The translations under genes and the position numbers were made by a program. The notes beneath the pieces were generated by a model that saw nothing but the letters and a program-made list of their open reading frames with translations, was not told the DNA's origin and made no database searches. From the NCBI GenBank assembly GCA_965221215.1, contig OZ244872.1, forward strand, positions 2,914,001 to 2,978,000: 64,000 bases of DNA. Direction: 5' to 3'. The DNA comes from Aldehydirespirator sp965221215 (lineage in GTDB: Bacteria > Actinomycetota > Acidimicrobiia > Acidimicrobiales > Aldehydirespiratoraceae). Below, in pieces: positions 9,111 to 16,867 of the stretch (the first letter of the stretch is position 1; each line of letters begins with the position of its first letter).

Positions 9111-10165
9111 GTGACGAACAACTCCGCGCCGACGAAGTCGTGTCGGCCTATCTCGACGGCGAGGCCACCGCGGCCGAAATCGCCGAGATCGAGCGAAACG
9201 AGGCTCTGCTGGCCCGGATGGAGCAGCTGCGATCAGTTCGCGACGCCACTGCGGCCCCGGTTGCGACGATGGGCTCGGAAGAACGCGATCAGATGATCGA
9301 TGCCGCCCTAGCCGCTCAGGGGGCCAAGATCGTTCCACTGCACCGCCGCCACTCCGCGCTGCTGGCAATGGCCGCCGCGGTCGTCTTGCTAGCCGTTGTC
9401 GTCAGTGCGGGCTTGATCGCCAGCCGGGGCACCGACAACGTGCAAACCGCAGCCGAAGCGACAGCCGACATGACAGAAGTGACAGCCGAAAGCGCCGAAT
9501 CAGCCGATGCTCCAGCCGAGATGGCCGCCGCGGCTGAGGCAGACGCCGACATGGCAGCAGCACCCGAGGCCCAGGCCACAACCGACATGGCGGCAGTAGC
9601 TGAGAGCGCCGAATCAGCCGCGGTGGCCACCACGACTGCGCCCGCGACGGACTCAGCCGAGTCCGAGCCAATGTCGGAGGCAGGCGAGGAGACGGCTGCG
9701 GGGATGGCCGAGGAGGAGGCTGCCCCACTGGCGATGGCCGACACGGCGGCACAGGCCGAGACGGCCGAGGCAACTGACGACACGGCGATCGAGGCACCGG
9801 CGAGTGAGGATCAGCCTGAAGCAGATGTCATCGATACAGCAGAGCGGGCCGGCCCGGCCGTGGACCTGGGAGAGTTCGAGAACCTCGAATCGCTCTTCAG
9901 CACCATCGCGGCGCGCTGGCCAGCCGCTCTGGAAGACGGCACCACCGCCGACTCCGGGGTGTGCGCCGAGGCTGTGAATGAGAGGGCGCTGGTACTGGAC
10001 CTGGAGACAGGACAGCCCTTCACAGCCACAGTCGAAGATCTGGACCGCCTGCGGTTGGATGCCCAGCTTGCAAGACGAGCCGACGGCGCAGCCGTAATCG
10101 TCTACGCCGCGGCGCCCGACTGCGTGACCATGATCCACGAGCCAGACACGCCAGAGAGACCCTAA
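9107..10165 (+). CDS. Membrane anti-sigma factor with long Ala/Glu/Thr-rich stalk
   Basis: This 352-residue protein is the probable partner that holds the preceding sigma factor. The cytoplasmic N-terminus (about 1-80) starts with the anti-sigma-like VVSAYLDGEATAAEIAEIE. It has no HxxxCxxC zinc site. One membrane helix spans about 85-108 (LLAMAAAVVLLAVVVSAGLI). A stalk of about 135 residues made mostly of Ala, Glu, Thr, Ser and Met follows (about 110-245). The C-terminal extracytoplasmic domain has two cysteines (about 289 and 342) that could form a disulfide. It overlaps the sigma gene (ATGA). The C-terminal domain is unrecognised. Confidence 0.8.
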   Translation: MSDEQLRADEVVSAYLDGEATAAEIAEIERNEALLARMEQLRSVRDATAAPVATMGSEERDQMIDAALAAQGAKIVPLHRRHSALLAMAAAVVLLAVVVSAGLIASRGTDNVQTAAEATADMTEVTAESAESADAPAEMAAAAEADADMAAAPEAQATTDMAAVAESAESAAVATTTAPATDSAESEPMSEAGEETAAGMAEEEAAPLAMADTAAQAETAEATDDTAIEAPASEDQPEADVIDTAERAGPAVDLGEFENLESLFSTIAARWPAALEDGTTADSGVCAEAVNERALVLDLETGQPFTATVEDLDRLRLDAQLARRADGAAVIVYAAAPDCVTMIHEPDTPERP

Positions 10166-10179
10166 GAGGCCGAGCAAAT
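10164..10179 (+). repeat. Fragment of dispersed repeat (left arm) at anti-sigma stop
   Basis: AAGAGGCCGAGCAAAT begins inside the TAA stop of the anti-sigma gene. It equals the left arm of the larger repeat copies. No core follows. Confidence 0.45.
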
Positions 10180-10215
10180 CCGACCCGCCTGCGAGCCGGT
10201 CTAGGCTTCATCTTC

Positions 10216-10647
10216 ATGGCCACCGATGAGTCCACCAGCCGCGAGCGGCCCCCGTTGAGCCTGGGGTCTGACGACTGGCCGGCGACCGTCGCCGACAAGA
10301 TCGTCGAACTCGTCGATGCGGTGCGGGTGCAGACCACCGACCGGGCTGTGTTCGTGCTTCGGGCTGTCGTCTACTGCCTGGTAGCTGCGGTGGCCGCCAT
10401 CGCGGCCGTGGTGTTGCTCTCCGTCGTTGCCGTGCGCTTGGCAGACGCCTACTTGCCGATCGGCGCCGGCGTCGGATCGGCCACATGGGCGGCACACGGC
10501 TTCATCGGGCTGCTCGTCTCGATTCTCGGGTTCGGCGCCTGGCGGGCCCGCACCGGTTCGGCTCGGCCCGTCTATATCGCGGTGATCATCGACGCTCTCA
10601 TCATCGTGGGCGTGGTGTTCTACGGTGTGATCGACGCGGTGGCCTGA
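10216..10647 (+). CDS. Integral membrane protein, function unknown
   Basis: The 143-residue protein has a polar N-terminus of about 45 residues. Three hydrophobic segments follow, at about 46-76 (RAVVYCLVAAVAAIAAVVLLSVVAV), about 90-112 (AAHGFIGLLVSILGFGAW) and about 118-141 (VYIAVIIDALIIVGVVFYGVI). The shape recalls small actinobacterial membrane proteins found near stress or cell-wall genes, but I do not recognise a family. It lies between the anti-sigma gene and trxB, 38 bases before trxB. ATG start. Confidence 0.7.
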   Translation: MATDESTSRERPPLSLGSDDWPATVADKIVELVDAVRVQTTDRAVFVLRAVVYCLVAAVAAIAAVVLLSVVAVRLADAYLPIGAGVGSATWAAHGFIGLLVSILGFGAWRARTGSARPVYIAVIIDALIIVGVVFYGVIDAVA

Positions 10648-10685
10648 CCTAACCGAACCGTGCGACTGAAGGAGCGCGAAAGGAC

Positions 10686-11657
10686 ATGAGTCTTGACGAC
10701 CGCGTCGAGGTGGACGTGGCCATCATCGGATCCGGCCCGGCCGGACTCACCGCGGCCATCTACACCGCTCGAGCCGACCTCCGGCCGGTGGTTCTAGAGG
10801 GCGAGCCGAGCTCGACCAGCGATCAGCCGGGCGGACAACTCATGCTCACCACCGACGTGGAGAACTACCCCGGATTCCCCGACGGCGTGATGGGACCCGA
10901 ACTCATGCAGCGCTGCCGCGAGCAGGCCGTACGCTTCGGCGCCCAGATCCACACGGTGAAGGCTTCTCGGGTGGACTTCTCGGAACAGCCCTACGGCATC
11001 TGGACCGGCGATCCCGCCGCGGCCGAACCCAGGCTGAAGGCCTGGACGGTGATCGTGTCGACCGGCGCCCAGTCGATCATGCTGGGACTCGACCGCGAGA
11101 TCGAACTGGTCGGGCACGGACTGTCGACCTGCGCAACCTGTGACGGTTTCTTCTTCCGCGATCAGCACATCGCGGTGGTCGGAGGGGGTGACTCAGCCAT
11201 GGAGGAGGCGACCTTTCTCACCCGGTTCGCATCCCGTGTAACCATCATCCATCGCCGTGACAGCCTGCGGGCGTCCAAGATCATGCAGCAGCGCGCCTTC
11301 GACAATGAGCGAATCGACTTCATGTGGAACAGCGTGGTGGAGGAGTATCTGGGCGAGTCGATCCTCACCGGCTTGCGAATCCGAGACACCCAGACCGGCG
11401 AAACTTCGGTCCTCGACGTGACCGGGTGCTTCATCGCCATCGGGCATCGCCCCAACACGGACCTTTTCACGAGCCAGCTAGCCATGAAGGACAACGGCTA
11501 CCTCATAACCGAGCCGGACTCCACCCGGACCGCGGTGGCCGGGGTGTTCGCCTGTGGAGACGTGCAGGACGACTACTACCGCCAGGCTGTCACGGCCGCC
11601 GGCACCGGATGCATGGCCGCTATCGAAGCCGAGCGCTATCTCGAGAGCCGCCACTGA
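10686..11657 (+). CDS. trxB: Thioredoxin reductase
   Basis: This FAD enzyme transfers electrons from NADPH to thioredoxin. The 323 residues are typical. The FAD site is IIGSGPAGLTAAIYTARA (about 13-30). The redox-active pair is CATC at about 149-152, followed by DGFFFRD. The NADPH site is VVGGGDSAMEEATFL, and the C-terminal FAD motif is GVFACGDVQD. AAGGAGCG lies about 10 bases before the ATG. Its substrate trxA is downstream, separated by 270 bases that hold a hairpin and a full copy of the dispersed repeat. Confidence 0.97.
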   Translation: MSLDDRVEVDVAIIGSGPAGLTAAIYTARADLRPVVLEGEPSSTSDQPGGQLMLTTDVENYPGFPDGVMGPELMQRCREQAVRFGAQIHTVKASRVDFSEQPYGIWTGDPAAAEPRLKAWTVIVSTGAQSIMLGLDREIELVGHGLSTCATCDGFFFRDQHIAVVGGGDSAMEEATFLTRFASRVTIIHRRDSLRASKIMQQRAFDNERIDFMWNSVVEEYLGESILTGLRIRDTQTGETSVLDVTGCFIAIGHRPNTDLFTSQLAMKDNGYLITEPDSTRTAVAGVFACGDVQDDYYRQAVTAAGTGCMAAIEAERYLESRH

Positions 11658-11673
11658 GCGCCAGTCCCAACCG

Positions 11674-11712
11674 CACCTATTCGCTCGCTCCAAGAGGCCG
11701 AGCGAATAGGTG
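11674..11712 (+). terminator. Perfect 14-bp inverted repeat after trxB
   Basis: The arms CACCTATTCGCTCG (11674-11687) and CGAGCGAATAGGTG (11699-11712) pair perfectly around an 11-base loop. The hairpin starts 17 bases after the trxB stop. No T-run follows, so it is either a Rho-independent-like stop without a U tail, an mRNA 3'-end stabiliser, or part of the mobile-like repeat, since its right arm is the repeat's left arm. Confidence 0.5.
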
Positions 11713-11846
11713 AGCGAATCCGGTTCATGCGGGCGAGGCCGTGGGCTGTGACGCTGTGGTTCGGGCGGCCCGTGAGCGCAGCGAACAAGAGCGGGAGAGA
11801 CACCCTTGCGACGCAACAGACTCTCACCAATTTGCGCTCGCTCTAG
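11691..11846 (+). repeat. Full-length copy of dispersed gene-tail repeat (trxB-trxA)
   Basis: This copy has all parts. The left arm AAGAGGCCGAGCGAATAGG starts at 11691. A middle GCGAGGCCGTGG follows. The core GGGCGGCCCGTGAGCG plus CAGCGAACAAGAGCGG lies at about 11763-11795. The right arm CTCACCAATTTGCGCTCGCT lies at about 11823-11842. The two arms are imperfect inverted copies of each other, which gives the element a small transposon-like layout. No gene is visible inside. Confidence 0.7.
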
Positions 11847-11927
11847 GAGTTGAAGGCGCTTACCTGCCCGTTCGACCTCTAGCCTGACCATCGCTCGACC
11901 ACGCAGGAACTACCAGAGGAACACGCC

Positions 11928-12260
11928 GTGTCAGGATCAACCATCACCCTAAGCACCGCCACATTCGACGAAGAGGTCGGAAGCTCGTCCACACCGCTGC
12001 TCGTGGACTTCTGGGCCGAGTGGTGCGGCCCGTGCAAGATGATCGCCCCGATCCTCGAGGAGATCGCCGCCGAGCAAGCGGGCAAGCTGACGGTGGCCAA
12101 GCTCAACGTGGACGAGGCCCCCGACATCGCCCGCCGCTTCGGGGTGATGAGCATCCCGACCATGATCCTCTTCGACAACGGCGTGCCCGCCAAGCAGATC
12201 GTGGGCGCCAAGCCGAAGGCGGCTCTGCTCGACGACCTCGCCGAGTACCTGCACGAATAG
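11928..12260 (+). CDS. trxA: Thioredoxin
   Basis: This general protein disulfide reductase has 110 residues. The active site is WAEWCGPCKMIAP, with C33 and C36. The conserved cis-proline loop is SIPTMILF, and the C-terminal helix DDLAEYLHE is typical. GTG start. Its reductase trxB is upstream and cwlM is 34 bases downstream, as in mycobacteria (trxB2-trxC-cwlM). Confidence 0.96.
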   Translation: MSGSTITLSTATFDEEVGSSSTPLLVDFWAEWCGPCKMIAPILEEIAAEQAGKLTVAKLNVDEAPDIARRFGVMSIPTMILFDNGVPAKQIVGAKPKAALLDDLAEYLHE

Positions 12261-12275
12261 ACCGCCCCGACCGCC

Positions 12276-12301
12276 GAGAGGCCGAGCGAAATAGGTGAGC
12301 G
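12276..12301 (+). repeat. Dispersed repeat arm overlapping the cwlM start
   Basis: GAGAGGCCGAGCGAAATAGG then TGAGCG follows the trxA stop. The GTG inside AGGTGAGCG is the most likely cwlM start codon, so the repeat arm supplies the start region of the next gene. Confidence 0.5.
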
Positions 12302-13290
12302 GATCGCCCCGCGGGCTGCCGCTGCGCCGCGGCGACGCCGGTGACGCCGTTCACGACCTGCAACGCCGGCTGGCCCTGATCGGCTACCCCATCGACGGAG
12401 ACTCACAAGAGTTCGGCACCGAGACCGAGGCCTCGCTGCGCCGCTTCCAGAGCGACCGCGGCCTGGTGGTCGACGGAGTCTGCGGCCCCCAGTCCTGGAA
12501 CGCACTGGTGGAGGCCGACCACCGCCTCGGTGACCGGCTCCTCTACTACCGCGACCCGATGATGCGGGGCGACGATGTGGCCGAGCTCCAGCGTCTGCTC
12601 GGACAGCTCGGCTTCGACCCCCACTGGGTCGACGGCGTCCTCGGACCCCGGACCGACCGGGCGATCCGCCAGTTCCAGCAGAACGTGGGCCTTCCCGACG
12701 ACGGCGTTGTCGGCCGTTCCACCACCGACACGCTCGACAGACTGGCGGGTCGAACCCGCGGCCAAGTGACGATTGCGCAGGTCCGAGAGCACGAACGGCT
12801 CCGCCACCAGCCCAACCGGGTGGAGGGCCGGCGGATCGTGGTGGGAGATGCCGGCGATCTGCCCGTGATCGCTCAGGCCGTCGCTCGTCGCCTGCGCAAG
12901 CTCGGAGCGGACGTTCTGTCGTTCAGCACCCCCGACCTCAGCCACCAGGCCCGCACCTCGAACCAGTGGAACGGCGATCTGTATCTGGGCTTGACCCTGG
13001 CGGTCGACAACTTCAGCATCTCGTATTTTGCTATGAGCGGATTCGAGTCGGTCGGGGGCAGGGCGCTGGCTCAGCGCTGCTCGACCGCGCTCCAACCCCT
13101 GCTGGCCGAAACTGCCCCGGCAACCGCCATGCGGCTGGCCATCCTCCGCGAGACCAAGATGCCCGCCGTTTGGTGTCGGATCGGACCCGGCGACATCGTG
13201 GTGCCTCGGGCGCCCCGCATCGCCCGAGCCCTTGTCGATGCAATCTCCAGTTGGTGTCTTGACCCAAACCCCCAAAGCACCATCAAATAG
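12295..13290 (+). CDS. cwlM: CwlM-like peptidoglycan-binding protein with degenerate amidase domain
   Basis: The 331 residues carry two peptidoglycan-binding repeats, about 8-66 (LRRGDAGDAVHDLQRRLALI, then DGVCGPQSWNALV) and about 84-147 (MRGDDVAELQRLLGQLGF, then DGVLGPRTDRAIRQFQ). The C-terminal third (about 175-320) aligns in outline with an Amidase_3 domain (ADVLSFSTPDLSHQARTSNQ; GDLYLGLTL; ALAQRCSTALQPLLAE). The usual first zinc-ligand motif DPGHGG is replaced by VGDAGDLP. No conserved Glu or SLHANA-type His is seen. In mycobacteria CwlM is regulatory (it controls MurA), which fits a dead enzyme. The start lies inside a repeat arm. Position after trxA supports the name. Confidence 0.8.
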   Translation: MSGSPRGLPLRRGDAGDAVHDLQRRLALIGYPIDGDSQEFGTETEASLRRFQSDRGLVVDGVCGPQSWNALVEADHRLGDRLLYYRDPMMRGDDVAELQRLLGQLGFDPHWVDGVLGPRTDRAIRQFQQNVGLPDDGVVGRSTTDTLDRLAGRTRGQVTIAQVREHERLRHQPNRVEGRRIVVGDAGDLPVIAQAVARRLRKLGADVLSFSTPDLSHQARTSNQWNGDLYLGLTLAVDNFSISYFAMSGFESVGGRALAQRCSTALQPLLAETAPATAMRLAILRETKMPAVWCRIGPGDIVVPRAPRIARALVDAISSWCLDPNPQSTIK

Positions 13291-13324
13291 CATTTATAAA
13301 AGACCCAAATTTACAAAACTGCCG

Positions 13325-14182
13325 TCACATGATCAGGTGATAGATCCGCTCCAGGTCGGCGAGCCCGCTGAACTGGATCGTGATCCGGCCCCGGTTCTTG
13401 CCCAGCTTCACCGAAACCCGAGTGTCGAGCCGGGTCGAGAGAAGATCCTCGAGCTCGAGAATGCCCGCCTCGACCTCTTCGGCCGCGGGTTCGGCGTCAT
13501 TGCCGGGTGCGGTCTCCGGCGCGGCATGCATCTCGCTCGCCCGGCGCTCCGCTTCCCGCACTGTCAAGCCCTCACCGACGATCAACTCGGCCAAAGCCTG
13601 CTGCGCCTCCTCATCCTCGAGGCTCAGCAGTGCTCGGCCGTGCCCCGCCGAGAGCTGTCCCTCAACCACGAGGCGCTGCACCGGCGGGACCAAATGCAGC
13701 AGCCTCACGGTGTTGGCCACCGCGGAGCGTGAGCGGCCGACCCGGGCCGCAACGTCCTCCTGGGTCAACCCGAAGTCGTCCATCAGCTGGCGATAGGCGG
13801 CCGCCTCTTCAAGGGCGTTCAGATCTTGGCGGTGCACGTTCTCAACGACAGCCGCTTCCAACGCGTCCCTGTCATCAGCGTTGCGCACCAATGCGGGCAC
13901 ATTGCGCAGTCCGGCCCGCTGAGCCGCCCGCCACCGCCGCTCTCCGGCAACAATTTCATAACCTTCTAATGCTTTTCGCACTATTACCGGCTGGACTACC
14001 CCCACCTCGGCTATCGAAGCCGCCAACGAGACCAGCGCCTCCTCATCGAAGTGCTCCCTCGGCTGATAGGGATTCGGGACGATATGGCTGATGTCAATCT
14101 CCTGAAAGGGCGACTCCTCTGGAGCCGCATCAGTGGGAATCAAAGCGCCCAGGCCTTTGCCCAGACCACTACGCCGTGCCAC
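13325..14182 (-). CDS. parB: Chromosome-partitioning protein ParB
   Basis: ParB binds parS sites, spreads using CTP and works with ParA to segregate origins. Starting at GTG 14182 gives 285 residues beginning VARRSGLGKGLGALIP, the standard N-terminus; the longer upstream frame overlaps parA and is not used. Features are the ParBC domain (NPYQPREHFDEEAL; EIVAGERRWRAAQRAGL, the CTP-binding box; AVVENVHRQDLNALEEAAAY) and the helix-turn-helix (LTQEDVAARVGRSRSAVANT). The C-terminal dimer domain is at about 245-285. It overlaps parA by 14 bases and converges with cwlM. A parS site lies 0.9 kb upstream. Confidence 0.96.
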   Translation of the reverse strand: MARRSGLGKGLGALIPTDAAPEESPFQEIDISHIVPNPYQPREHFDEEALVSLAASIAEVGVVQPVIVRKALEGYEIVAGERRWRAAQRAGLRNVPALVRNADDRDALEAAVVENVHRQDLNALEEAAAYRQLMDDFGLTQEDVAARVGRSRSAVANTVRLLHLVPPVQRLVVEGQLSAGHGRALLSLEDEEAQQALAELIVGEGLTVREAERRASEMHAAPETAPGNDAEPAAEEVEAGILELEDLLSTRLDTRVSVKLGKNRGRITIQFSGLADLERIYHLIM

Positions 14183-14963
14183 GGAGCACCTCCTTTGCCA
14201 AGGCGCGGAATGCTCCTGCGCCTTTGGATGACGAATCGTAGAGAATGATCGGCTGGCCGAACGACGGTGCCTCGCTGAGCCGCACCGTGCGGGGCACAAC
14301 CTGCCAGCAGACCTTGTCTCCGTAGTGGGCTCGAACCTCTCGAGCGACATCCCGTGAGAGGTTCGTGCGAGCGTCGTACATGGTGAGGAAGAGTTTCGTT
14401 AGCTCCAAGCCGGGGTTGAGGCTGCGCTGCACCATCGCGATGTTCTTCACGAGCTGGGTCAACCCCTCCAGCGCAAAATATTCGGTCTGAACGGGCACTA
14501 TGACCTCGTCGGCCGCGGTCAGGCCGTTGATGGTGAGCAATCCGAGCGAGGGCGGGCAGTCGATCACGATGAGGTCGTAGCTGGTGAGCGCTTCCTCCAT
14601 TGCGTCTCGGAGTCGTCGCTCTCGACTCAGCGCGGGAACCAACTCGATCTCGGCGCCGGCCAGATCGAGATTGGAGGGCGCGATGTGCAAACCCTTGATG
14701 ATTGTCGGCTCGACGATCTCGTCCAATCTGGCATTCTGCAATAGCACATCGTAGATCGATCCTTCGAGACTCCGCGGATCCAATCCGACACCGGTCGTAG
14801 CATTCGACTGGGGATCCAAGTCAACGATGAGCGCCTTGAGCCCGTTCTCGGCGAAACAGGCCGAGAGGTTCACTGTCGCGGTTGTCTTCCCTACCCCGCC
14901 CTTTTGGTTGGCGACCGCAAAGACTCGGGCTCGACTTGCGTCGACCTGTCCTTTCATGCTCAC
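14169..14963 (-). CDS. parA: Chromosome-partitioning ATPase ParA (Soj)
   Basis: ParA forms ATP-dependent dimers on DNA and pulls ParB-parS complexes apart. The deviant Walker A NQKGGVGKTTATVNLS lies near the N-terminus. It is followed by ALIVDLDPQSNATTGVG, the Walker B LIVIDCPPSLGLLTING, and VIVPVQTEYFALEGL. I chose GTG 14963 because AGGAGG sits 8 bases upstream; this gives 264 residues. ATG 14957 or ATG 14999 are alternatives. It overlaps parB by 14 bases. Confidence 0.96.
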   Translation of the reverse strand: MSMKGQVDASRARVFAVANQKGGVGKTTATVNLSACFAENGLKALIVDLDPQSNATTGVGLDPRSLEGSIYDVLLQNARLDEIVEPTIIKGLHIAPSNLDLAGAEIELVPALSRERRLRDAMEEALTSYDLIVIDCPPSLGLLTINGLTAADEVIVPVQTEYFALEGLTQLVKNIAMVQRSLNPGLELTKLFLTMYDARTNLSRDVAREVRAHYGDKVCWQVVPRTVRLSEAPSFGQPIILYDSSSKGAGAFRALAKEVLRGTA

Positions 14964-15070
14964 GACCTCTTCCTCCTGTTGGTCTCGGTACGGTTCCATA
15001 CCACCTTCAGGAAGTCAAGCACCTGTTCCCACGGCCCGAACGAGATGGATGACCGGAGCAGGCGCGCTTC

Positions 15071-15742
15071 TCATGTTTCACATGAAACACCCAGGGGATC
15101 ACGGGTTCGGGCCGGGCGGCGACGGGGCTGCTCGGGCGGAATCGGTCCTGAGCGTGTCACGGAGAGATACTTTCCGTGTGCTGTTGTCCACCTTCCCGAT
15201 ATCTCGCAACCAGTCCGTGCCATCAATGGCAGCTGCTCCCAGTGTTGTGCTGTTAAATCAGACACGGATACGACCAGAGACCCGCCGGGCCTCAACAGCG
15301 GCAGCGCGCACTCCGCCAGTTCAGAGGCCGGACCAAATGCGCGAGCCACCGCCCCGTCCAAAGTTCCCCGGCATTCTCCGCGGGCGATCTCTTCCACGAG
15401 GGCGTGCTCCACGCTAACTCGCTCATCGAGTCCCGCCGCCGACACCGCCCGCTGTGCCATCTCACATCGGCGCTTCCTCGCGTCCACAAGACGCCAACGA
15501 GATCCGGGCAACTCTATGGCCAGGAGTATTCCCAGTGCACCCGCCCCGGTGCCACAGTCGACGAACCGTCCCTCGGGCAGGGTCCGCCATTCATCCAGGA
15601 TGTAGCCGCGGGCATGCGAACGCAGAGCCTCGACTGGGGCGTTTCCCATGGCGCCGGCGGCCCGCGCCGACGCCCAAGACCGGTACAGCCGTTCAAGAAG
15701 TTCCAGATCAACCTCGGGCGGATGGGACGCTGCGCCCGTCAC
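15071..15742 (-). CDS. rsmG: 16S rRNA (guanine527-N7)-methyltransferase
   Basis: RsmG methylates G527 of 16S rRNA using S-adenosylmethionine. The 223 residues contain the SAM loop FVDCGTGAGALGILLA (about 60-75; the family usually has GSGAG-P-G). Other conserved parts are LVDARKRRCEMAQRAV and DGAVARAFGPASELAECALP. Near the C-terminus are GGSLVVSV and a short Arg-rich tail. GTG start. The gene lies between jag and parA. Its last codons contain a parS-like site. Confidence 0.92.
   Translation of the reverse strand: MTGAASHPPEVDLELLERLYRSWASARAAGAMGNAPVEALRSHARGYILDEWRTLPEGRFVDCGTGAGALGILLAIELPGSRWRLVDARKRRCEMAQRAVSAAGLDERVSVEHALVEEIARGECRGTLDGAVARAFGPASELAECALPLLRPGGSLVVSVSDLTAQHWEQLPLMARTGCEISGRWTTAHGKYLSVTRSGPIPPEQPRRRPARTRDPLGVSCET
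15074..15089. promoter_or_regulatory. parS-like ParB binding site
   Basis: TGTTTCACATGAAACA differs by a single base from the perfect palindrome TGTTTCACGTGAAACA recognised by ParB/Spo0J. It overlaps the final codons of rsmG, beginning right after its stop triplet, and lies about 110 bases upstream of parA. Chromosomal parS sites cluster near oriC, which is about 5.5 kb away here. Confidence 0.85.
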
Positions 15743-15780
15743 GTCGTAACGGGGTCATTCCTGCTGGTCGTGCCGTGCCG

Positions 15781-15962
15781 CTACTCATCATCTGCGCGCT
15801 CGGCCTCGACATTCCCGCTCTTGTTCGCTGCGCTCACGGGCCGCTCAGGCCACGGCCTCACCCGTATGCACCTACTCATCATCTGCACGCTCGGCCTCGA
15901 CATTCCCGCTCTTGTTCGCTGCGCTCACGGGCCGCTCAGGCCACGGCCTCACCCGTATGCAC
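15781..15962 (-). repeat. Two tandem 91-bp repeats containing the jag 3' end and the dispersed core
   Basis: Copy 1 spans 15781-15871 and copy 2 spans 15872-15962; they differ by about one base. A partial third copy (28 bases) is the true 3' end of jag itself. On the minus strand each unit reads the last jag codons (GAGGCCGAGCGTGCAGATG, then ATGAGTAG), then GTGAGGCCGTGGCC, then the dispersed core. So the end of jag plus the repeat behind it has been duplicated twice. There are no CRISPR-like spacers. Confidence 0.85.
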
Positions 15963-16835
15963 CTACTCATCATCTGCACGCTCGGCCTCGGCCTCGATGG
16001 CGGCGATGATCACTCGGCGGTGGGGGTCTTCTCCCTCGCTTCGGCTCTCCACGCTGTCTATGTCGGCGATGACATCGTGGACGATCTTGCGATCCATCCG
16101 GTTCATCGGCTCTAGGGCAATCTCCGTTCGCGTTTCGACCGATTCTTCGGCGACCTTGCGAGCGAAGGATTCGAGCGCAGCGGCGCGGCGGGCTCGAACG
16201 CCGCCCATGTCCATGCGGATCTTGCCCTCCCTGGTGGTCCCGCCCGAACGCTGCAACACCGTTCTGACCAGTTCGTCGATCGCCTGGGCTGTACCGCCCC
16301 GCCGACCGATCAGGACTCCAATTCCCTCTCCGTTGGCCTCGATTCGCATGATGCCGCTGTCTAGGTCGTGCCGCTTGAACGTGACATCGATGCCCACTGT
16401 CTCCGCGATTCCTCCGACGAAGGACTCCGCCAGGTCGGCTTGCTCCATGAGCGACGGGCCTTGATTTTGATCAATTGTCATTGGTTTTGCATCCTCCTTC
16501 TTGGGCCGAGTGCCACGGCTTGCTTCTTGAACTCTCTCACGTTCAGGCTTTGGACGATCTTGGGCGGCAGAGTTCTTGCGCCGGGACCGGCCCGCCGATT
16601 CCGGTGCGGCCCGTTTCGATGAACCCGAGCGGCGACCTCTGCTCTCTTTGGGCCGCACCGGGGTGGGCAGCACCCGCGCCCTCACCCGGGCCTCCTGCTT
16701 GACTCGCCCGAACAGCCCCATCTTCTCCTCTGAGAGGACCTCGAACTCGGCGTCCGACTCGTCAACGCCGAGGTGGACCAATGCCTGCTCTTTGGCATGT
16801 TCCACTGTTTTAGCTCTAATTTCCAGCCATTCCAT
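15963..16835 (-). CDS. jag: Jag/KhpB-like RNA-binding protein
   Basis: Jag (KhpB) binds RNA and influences cell division and growth in other bacteria. Three parts are visible. The Jag-N domain is at about 1-55 (EWLEIRAKTVEHAKEQAL; KMGLFGRVKQEARVRARV). A basic, disordered linker spans about 60-115. A KH domain (GIGVLIGRRGGTAQAIDEL) is followed by R3H at about 215-275 (LEPMNRMDRKIVHDVI; SRSEGEDPHRRVII). ATG 16835 is preferred, with AAGGAG 12 bases upstream; TTG 16844 is an alternative. It follows yidC, as in most bacteria. Confidence 0.92.
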   Translation of the reverse strand: MEWLEIRAKTVEHAKEQALVHLGVDESDAEFEVLSEEKMGLFGRVKQEARVRARVLPTPVRPKESRGRRSGSSKRAAPESAGRSRRKNSAAQDRPKPERERVQEASRGTRPKKEDAKPMTIDQNQGPSLMEQADLAESFVGGIAETVGIDVTFKRHDLDSGIMRIEANGEGIGVLIGRRGGTAQAIDELVRTVLQRSGGTTREGKIRMDMGGVRARRAAALESFARKVAEESVETRTEIALEPMNRMDRKIVHDVIADIDSVESRSEGEDPHRRVIIAAIEAEAERADDE

Positions 16836-16867
16836 CTCGACCAAACACTCCTTCGTGCGGCGCGGGA

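Noticed and set aside
13291..13324. Terminator between convergent cwlM and parB
   Set aside because: The gap is AT-rich but no stem-loop with a T-run could be drawn.
15781..15990. CRISPR-like array
   Set aside because: The 91-bp units are directly adjacent without unique spacers and contain the jag gene end.
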